Shown here: piece after piece, positions 59,857-64,000 of the stretch
How the letters are laid out: every line of letters starts with the position of its first letter
Position numbering within the stretch: the first letter of the stretch is position 1
DNA from: an uncultured Ruminococcus sp.
GTDB lineage: Bacteria > Bacillota > Clostridia > Oscillospirales > Acutalibacteraceae
Length of the DNA: 64,000 bases
Assembly: GCA_900539465.1 (NCBI GenBank)
Contig: UQCF01000001.1
Coordinates: 1-64,000, forward strand
Direction of reading: 5' to 3'
Notes under the pieces: model-generated
What the model was told of the DNA's origin: nothing
What the model saw: only the letters and a program-made list of their open reading frames with translations
Database searches by the model: none
Translations under genes and position numbers: made by a program

Positions 59857-60393
59857 ATGAGTAATACGTCAAAAACCGCTTTGAGTGCAATGGCGGTTGC
59901 ACTCGGCACGGTACTTATGCTTCTTTCGTCGGCTATTCCTTTTTTTGAGTATGCTGTACCTGCCGCGGCAGGATTCATTGTGCTGTTTGTTGAGTCTGAG
60001 GTCGGCAAAACTTGGTCTTTCGGCACATATGTCGCAACATCAATTCTCGGTGTGTTCCTTGTGCCGAATAAAGAAGCGGTGGGAATTTACATCGCGCTTT
60101 TCGGCTTGTACCCTGTGATTAGGTCTTTTTTTGATAAACTGCCTAAAATTGCAAGCTATATTGCAAAGTGTGTTTATTTTGTTGCCGCCGTTCTTCTTGC
60201 ATATTTTGTTATGATTAAAATTTTCGGAATAGCGCAGGAAATGACTGAGGAGCTTAATAAAATAACAATGCCGATACTTATGGTTTGCGGACTTATTGCT
60301 TTTATTGTTTATGACAGGGCGATGTTCCTTACCGAAAAGAAGTATAAGATAAGATACCACAAATATATAGAAAAATTATTCAGACGCAGATAA
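59857..60393 (+). CDS. Integral membrane protein of unknown function
   Basis: 178 residues with about five hydrophobic segments (AMAVALGTVLMLLSSAIPFF, then YAVPAAAGFIVLFV and others) and a basic C-terminus (KKYKIRYHKYIEKLFRRR). The size and topology recall small substrate-binding S components of ECF transporters, but no family motif is clear. AGGTG precedes the ATG, one base after the J-like gene. Followed by a strong terminator, so it ends the three-gene cassette. Confidence 0.75.
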   Translation: MSNTSKTALSAMAVALGTVLMLLSSAIPFFEYAVPAAAGFIVLFVESEVGKTWSFGTYVATSILGVFLVPNKEAVGIYIALFGLYPVIRSFFDKLPKIASYIAKCVYFVAAVLLAYFVMIKIFGIAQEMTEELNKITMPILMVCGLIAFIVYDRAMFLTEKKYKIRYHKYIEKLFRRR

Positions 60394-60433
60394 AAAACCT
60401 GAGACAACCGTTTTTCGGAAGTCTCAGGCTTTT
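60394..60433. terminator. Bidirectional terminator
   Basis: AAAAAACCTGAGAC/GTCTCAGGCTTTTT, a perfect 8-bp GC-rich core with flanking A and T, between the convergent membrane-protein and metA genes. Confidence 0.85.
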
Positions 60434-60443
60434 TGTTGTTAAA

Positions 60444-61358
60444 TTAAAGTGTGCTCAAATCATACGGCGTTTTTTGGTATACAAAGTAGTTGAGCCAGTT
60501 TGAAAAGATTATATTTGCCGCGCTTCGCCATGTAATAAGCGGAGTTTTAGTCGGGTCGTCACCGGGGAAGTAATTATAAGGAACAGAAATGTCAAGACCT
60601 TTTGATTTATCTCTGAAATATTCTTTAAACAGCGTATCCCTGTCATATTCAGAATGACCCGTAGCATAAAAATTTCTGCATGCCATGTCTGAAATTAAGT
60701 GTATGCCGGCCATATCCGAATAGGTAAGCACCTGCAAATCTTTAACAAGGGCAATGTCGTTCATTTTTATTTCTGTATGTCTTGAATGAGGAACATAAAA
60801 AACTTCATCAAGTCCCCTGAGCAGAGGGTGGAAATTATCAAGCGAGCGGTGGGGGAATACGCCGAAGAGCTTTTTTTCAAGCAGATATTTCGGTATGCCG
60901 TAGTGATAATAAAGACCTGCCTGCGCTCCCCAGCAAATATGAAATGTTGAGTATACGTTGGTTTTGCTCCATTCAAATATTTCGCAAAGCTCCTGCCAAT
61001 AGTCAACCTCTTCAAATTCCATTTGCTCAACAGGTGCGCCGGTGATAACCATTCCGTCATAACGGTTATTTTTTATATCGTCAAAAAAGCTGTAAAATTT
61101 CAGCATATGCTCCTGTGACACGTTTTTTGCCTGATGCGTTGCGGTCTGAAGCAATGTAACATCTATCTGAAGAGGGGAGTTGCTCAAAAGTCTTAAAAGC
61201 TGAGTTTCTGTTTCAACTTTTGTAGGCATCAAATTGAGTATAACTATATTAAGCGGACGTATATCCTGAGTGTTTGCCCTCTCTTCGGTCATAACAAAAA
61301 TATTCTCATTTTCAAGTGCCTTGTGTGCCGGCAGACGGCCGTCTATTTTTATAGGCAT
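60444..61358 (-). CDS. metA: Homoserine O-acyltransferase, predicted acetyltransferase (MetA)
   Basis: 304-residue cytoplasmic enzyme that acylates homoserine at the start of methionine synthesis. MPIKIDGRLPAHKALENENI is the family opening; FHICWGAQAGLYYHYG carries the catalytic Cys142. Residue 111 is Glu (TGAPVEQMEFEEVDYW). In characterised MetA enzymes Glu at 111 selects acetyl-CoA and Gly (as in E. coli GAPLG) selects succinyl-CoA, so an acetyltransferase is predicted despite the usual name. ATG 61358 gives the standard start; an earlier in-frame codon (61388) lacks conservation. Leader too short for a SAM riboswitch. Confidence 0.93.
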   Translation of the reverse strand: MPIKIDGRLPAHKALENENIFVMTEERANTQDIRPLNIVILNLMPTKVETETQLLRLLSNSPLQIDVTLLQTATHQAKNVSQEHMLKFYSFFDDIKNNRYDGMVITGAPVEQMEFEEVDYWQELCEIFEWSKTNVYSTFHICWGAQAGLYYHYGIPKYLLEKKLFGVFPHRSLDNFHPLLRGLDEVFYVPHSRHTEIKMNDIALVKDLQVLTYSDMAGIHLISDMACRNFYATGHSEYDRDTLFKEYFRDKSKGLDISVPYNYFPGDDPTKTPLITWRSAANIIFSNWLNYFVYQKTPYDLSTL

Positions 61359-61393
61359 TGCGTCACGTCCCAATAAAATTATAAGCAAAATAT

Positions 61394-61422
61394 AGTTTAC
61401 TATGCGTTATGTTTTTTGTCAA
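61394..61422 (-). promoter_or_regulatory. SigA-type promoter of metA
   Basis: TTGACA (61422-61417), a 17-base spacer and TAAACT (61399-61394) on the minus strand. The leader is only about 30 bases. Confidence 0.55.
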
Positions 61423-61504
61423 GTTCACCCGGGGCTTAAATATTATAAGCTAAAATTTTTTTGAAAATATTGCCTTTTAAAAGAGATTTTTTTAATAATA
61501 AATA

Positions 61505-61533
61505 TTGACTTTTATCCCTCGTTATGCTATTAT
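61505..61533 (+). promoter_or_regulatory. Promoter of the tRNA cluster
   Basis: TTGACT (61505-61510), a 17-base spacer and TATTAT (61528-61533), 17 bases before tRNA-Gly. Confidence 0.65.
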
Positions 61534-61550
61534 ATCACAGTCGCCGATAT

Positions 61551-61624
61551 GCGGGTGTAGTTTAGCGGTAGAATTCCAGCCTTCCAAGCTGGTCGTGTGG
61601 GTTCGACTCCCATCACCCGCTCCA
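61551..61624 (+). tRNA. tRNA-Gly (UCC)
   Basis: Acceptor GCGGGTG/CACCCGC, anticodon loop CTTCCAA with TCC, T-loop GTTCGACTC, encoded CCA. 74 bases; first of five. Confidence 0.95.
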
Positions 61625-61634
61625 GTGGCGATAT

Positions 61635-61711
<77 letters not shown>

Positions 61712-61714
61712 TAT

Positions 61715-61792
61715 GGTGGGTATAGCTCAGTTGGCTAGAGCGCCAGATTGTGGCTCTGGAGGTCGTCGGTTCGAGCCCGATTACCCACCCCA
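61715..61792 (+). tRNA. tRNA-His (GUG)
   Basis: Extra 5' G (61715) facing C73 as in all tRNA-His, acceptor GTGGGTA/TACCCAC, anticodon loop TTGTGGC with GTG, encoded CCA. 78 bases. Confidence 0.95.
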
Positions 61793-61800
61793 TATTCACA

Positions 61801-61840
61801 AATACTGCGGCGATCAAGCAATTGGTCACCGCGTATTTTT
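61801..61840 (+). terminator. Terminator-like hairpin inside the tRNA cluster
   Basis: AATACTGCGGCGA/TCACCGCGTATT arms with mismatches, then a T run, between tRNA-His and tRNA-Gln. No separate promoter is visible for the last two tRNAs, so it may be leaky or serve in processing. Confidence 0.5.
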
Positions 61841-61850
61841 AGCATTATAT

Positions 61851-61925
61851 TGGGGTGTCGCCAAGGGGTAAGGCAAGGGACTTTGACTCCCTCATCCGCT
61901 GGTTCGAATCCAGCCATCCCAGCCA
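61851..61925 (+). tRNA. tRNA-Gln (UUG)
   Basis: Acceptor TGGGGTG/CATCCCA, anticodon loop CTTTGAC with TTG, T-loop GTTCGAATC, encoded CCA. 75 bases. Confidence 0.95.
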
Positions 61926-61955
61926 TTTTAAATTAAACTTATTTCATATATAAAC

Positions 61956-62032
61956 GAAGGCGTAGCTCAGTTGGTCAGAGTACCTGCTTGACATGCAGGG
62001 GGTCGGTGGTTCGAGCCCACTCGTCTTCACCA
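61956..62032 (+). tRNA. tRNA-Val (GAC)
   Basis: Acceptor GAAGGCG/CGTCTTC with one G-T pair, anticodon loop TTGACAT with GAC, T-loop GTTCGAGCC, encoded CCA. 77 bases. Confidence 0.95.
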
Positions 62033-62037
62033 GCTTA

Positions 62038-62082
62038 AAAAGTCTTGAAATCCTTGATATATAAAGGATTCAGGGCTTTTTT
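62038..62082 (+). terminator. Terminator of the tRNA cluster
   Basis: AATCCTT/AAGGATT core extended by AGTCTTGA/CAGGGCTT pairing, followed by six T. Confidence 0.7.
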
Positions 62083-62120
62083 ACTTGTACACTAAAAATG
62101 TAATTTGAAAGGCTGATAAA

Positions 62121-63014
62121 ATGAAAACATTAAACTTCGGCTCACTTAATTTAGACAAGGTTTATTCCGTTGACCACACCGTACGCCCCGGAGAGACTAC
62201 GGCAAGCGAAAGACTTGAATTTTTTTGCGGCGGAAAGGGATTGAATCAATCAATAGCACTTTCCCGTGCAGGTGAAAAAGTTTATCATGCAGGCTGTGTC
62301 GGAGCAGACGGAAAACAGTTGCTTGATAAACTCAAAGAAAACGGTGTTGATATTTCTCTGGTTAAAGAAAGTACATCTGTCAGCGGCCACGCGATTATAC
62401 AGGTTGACAAAAACGGTCAGAACAGCATTTTGATTTTCGGAGGAGCAAATTCCGAAATAACCGAAAAGCAGGCGAGCGAGGTCCTTTCTCATTTTGAAAA
62501 AGGGGATAGAATTATACTTCAAAACGAAATAAGTAATGTCTCTTATATAATAAATTCGGCGTATGACAAGGGAATTGAAGTAATATTCAATCCGAGTCCG
62601 TTTGATGATAAAATTTTATCTTTTCCTCTTCAAAAAACATCATGGTTTGTTGTGAATGAAACAGAAGCTAAAGAGCTTACGGGCGAGAGCGAACCGTCAA
62701 AAATACTCGGTAAATTCAGCGTAAAATATCCGTTGTCAAATATACTTTTAACCCTTGGCGATGACGGCGCATTTTGCAAAATAAAAGATAAAACATACTT
62801 TCAAAATATATTTAAAGTTCCTGTTGTCGATACAACCGCCGCAGGTGATACATTCCTCGGATTTTTCTTTGCACTTATAAACAAAATGTCCGCGCAAAAA
62901 GCTCTTGAATACGCTTCGGCAGCTTCTGCCATTGCCGTATCACGCGAAGGCGCGTCGGCTTCGATTCCGAATTTATCCGAAGTCGAAAAATTTTTAGCAC
63001 AAAATTCTAAATAA
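62121..63014 (+). CDS. rbsK: Ribokinase-like PfkB-family sugar kinase
   Basis: 297-residue cytoplasmic kinase, ribokinase-like in length and motifs: GSLNLDKVYSVDH, the PfkB signature 1 region FFCGGKGLNQSIALSRAG, and signature 2 DTTAAGDTFLGFF with the catalytic Asp. LLTLGDDGAF and the late ASAASAIAVSREGASAS segment match RbsK. Ribose to ribose-5-phosphate would feed the PRPP synthase encoded at 49.5 kb, but other sugars or nucleosides are possible. GAAAGG precedes the ATG. A permease gene begins 12 bases later. Confidence 0.85.
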   Translation: MKTLNFGSLNLDKVYSVDHTVRPGETTASERLEFFCGGKGLNQSIALSRAGEKVYHAGCVGADGKQLLDKLKENGVDISLVKESTSVSGHAIIQVDKNGQNSILIFGGANSEITEKQASEVLSHFEKGDRIILQNEISNVSYIINSAYDKGIEVIFNPSPFDDKILSFPLQKTSWFVVNETEAKELTGESEPSKILGKFSVKYPLSNILLTLGDDGAFCKIKDKTYFQNIFKVPVVDTTAAGDTFLGFFFALINKMSAQKALEYASAASAIAVSREGASASIPNLSEVEKFLAQNSK

Positions 63015-63026
63015 TAAGGACGTCAT

Positions 63027-64000
63027 ATGAAAAACGGAAACAAAGCACACTCCACTCTTCACGGTATTCGGCATTTTGTCAGCAAAAATCTTGTAATGTG
63101 CATAGCGCTTGTTGCGGCAATTGTAACGAGCGTTATTGTGCCGGTTGATAAACAGTATATAGGGTATTTTGATTTTAAAACTCTCACCTGTCTGTTTTGC
63201 GTTCTTGCGGTCGTTTGTGCACTGAAAAACATCAATTTCTTTTATATCCTTGCCGATAAAATTGTCAGAGTATTTAAAAATGCAAAAATGTGCGTTCTCG
63301 CACTTGTTTATATAACATTTATCGGTTCGATGCTGATTGCAAACGATATGGCACTGCTCACTTTTTTGCCGCTCGGCTATTTTGTGCTTACCGCTGCAAG
63401 CAAGCGAAAATATATGGCTTTTACATTTATAATGCAAAATATCGCAGCCAACCTCGGCGGAATGTTGACACCGTTCGGAAATCCGCAAAATCTTTATCTC
63501 TATTCTAAATACAACATACAAAATCTCGAATTTATATCAATAATGGCTTTGCCGTTTTTGTTTTCGATAATTATAATCACGGTATGCTGCCTGATTTTTG
63601 TAAAATCCGAGCCGCTGAAGTTAAAAGACGAAGCAATGCTTCTCAATAAAAAAAGAACAGCGCTGTATCTTACGCTGTTCGCTTTATCAATAGTTATTGT
63701 CTTTCGCGTGATTCCGTATTGGGTTGGGCTGATTATTATACCGCCCGTGCTTTTGGTGTTTGACCGCAAGGCATTGAAATCGGTCGATTACGGTTTGCTG
63801 TTTACATTCGTATTCTTTTTTATATTTGCCGGCAACATGGCGCGGATTGATATTGTGAGGGATTTGTTTTCTTCTTTGCTCAATAAAAATACTCTTCTTG
63901 TGAGCATTGCCTCATGCCAGTTTATAAGCAATGTGCCGTCTGCAATACTTTTGTCGCAGTTTACAGAGAATTACAGAGACCTTTTGGTTGGTGTAAATAT
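63027..64000 (+). CDS. SLC13/ArsB-NhaD-type anion permease, truncated by right edge
   Basis: 324 codons are visible and the frame is open to base 64000. The protein is highly hydrophobic with about nine membrane segments so far. GSMLIANDMALLTFLPLGYF and LGGMLTPFGNPQNLYLYSKY are hallmark phrases of the ion-transporter superfamily (ArsB, NhaD, CitMHS, DASS). Dicarboxylates, sulfate, arsenite or sodium/proton exchange are all possible; the family does not decide. AAGGACG precedes ATG 63027. Co-directional with the ribokinase gene at 12 bases, so likely co-transcribed. Confidence 0.85.
   Translation, partial: MKNGNKAHSTLHGIRHFVSKNLVMCIALVAAIVTSVIVPVDKQYIGYFDFKTLTCLFCVLAVVCALKNINFFYILADKIVRVFKNAKMCVLALVYITFIGSMLIANDMALLTFLPLGYFVLTAASKRKYMAFTFIMQNIAANLGGMLTPFGNPQNLYLYSKYNIQNLEFISIMALPFLFSIIIITVCCLIFVKSEPLKLKDEAMLLNKKRTALYLTLFALSIVIVFRVIPYWVGLIIIPPVLLVFDRKALKSVDYGLLFTFVFFFIFAGNMARIDIVRDLFSSLLNKNTLLVSIASCQFISNVPSAILLSQFTENYRDLLVGVN

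Noticed and set aside
61359..61450. Possible SAM riboswitch upstream of metA
   Set aside because: The promoter at 61394-61422 leaves a leader of only about 30 bases, too short for any SAM aptamer.

Overview
The window looks like a chromosomal segment of a low-GC, Gram-positive, endospore-forming Clostridia member, most likely Oscillospirales/Ruminococcaceae-like. This is inferred from gene content. It carries the sigma-F operon (spoIIAA-spoIIAB-sigF) and dipicolinate synthase (dpaA-dpaB), secreted proteins ending in dockerin-like calcium-loop repeats, SigA-type promoters, GGAGG ribosome sites, frequent GTG/TTG starts and tRNA genes that encode CCA. No phage, IS element, integrase or CRISPR array was seen.

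Layout. 1-2437: 5' part of a secreted repeat protein, running off the left edge. 2638-14542: an 11-gene polysaccharide operon with a bacterial tyrosine kinase module (cpsC, cpsD, cpsB), a Wzx/Wzy pair, three glycosyltransferases and CapE-CapF-CapG, the complete UDP-L-FucNAc pathway. 14654-15016: a consensus promoter drives a structured RNA that converges on a 43-residue hydrophobic peptide gene, resembling a type I toxin-antitoxin locus. 15096-19631: yebC, a PHP protein, dpaAB and murC. 19765-25296: a giant Ig-like/FIVAR/dockerin surface protein. 25336-28227: a Bce-type ABC exporter with a BceR-like operator. 28324-34503: beta-galactosidase, an FGGY sugar kinase and a MATE exporter. 34576-40987: a DUF4392 protein, three calcineurin-like phosphoesterases (two secreted tandem paralogues) and an SGNH esterase. 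40988-41666: an AT-rich non-coding stretch next to tRNA-Leu. 41789-47089: a secreted PHP/InlB-repeat/dockerin protein. 47301-56185: mscS, a cation diffusion facilitator, prs, valS, folC and the spoIIA operon. 56177-58277: feoAB. 58427-60393: a DUF5685/J-like/membrane protein cassette. 60444-61358: metA. 61551-62032: five tRNA genes. 62121-64000: a ribokinase-like gene and a truncated SLC13/ArsB-type permease.

How it fits together. Much of the window builds or decorates the cell surface: polysaccharide synthesis and export under tyrosine-phosphorylation control, three very large secreted proteins, and secreted phosphoesterases. Core functions (murC, valS, prs, folC, metA, tRNAs) and sporulation genes lie between these blocks. 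The items most worth a second look are the convergent RNA/peptide pair at 14.7-15.0 kb, the tandem phosphoesterase locus with a perfect 18-bp palindrome in one promoter, the secreted PHP-dockerin protein, and the J-like protein that lacks its HPD motif. All assignments come from reading the sequence and recalling family motifs; no database search was run.
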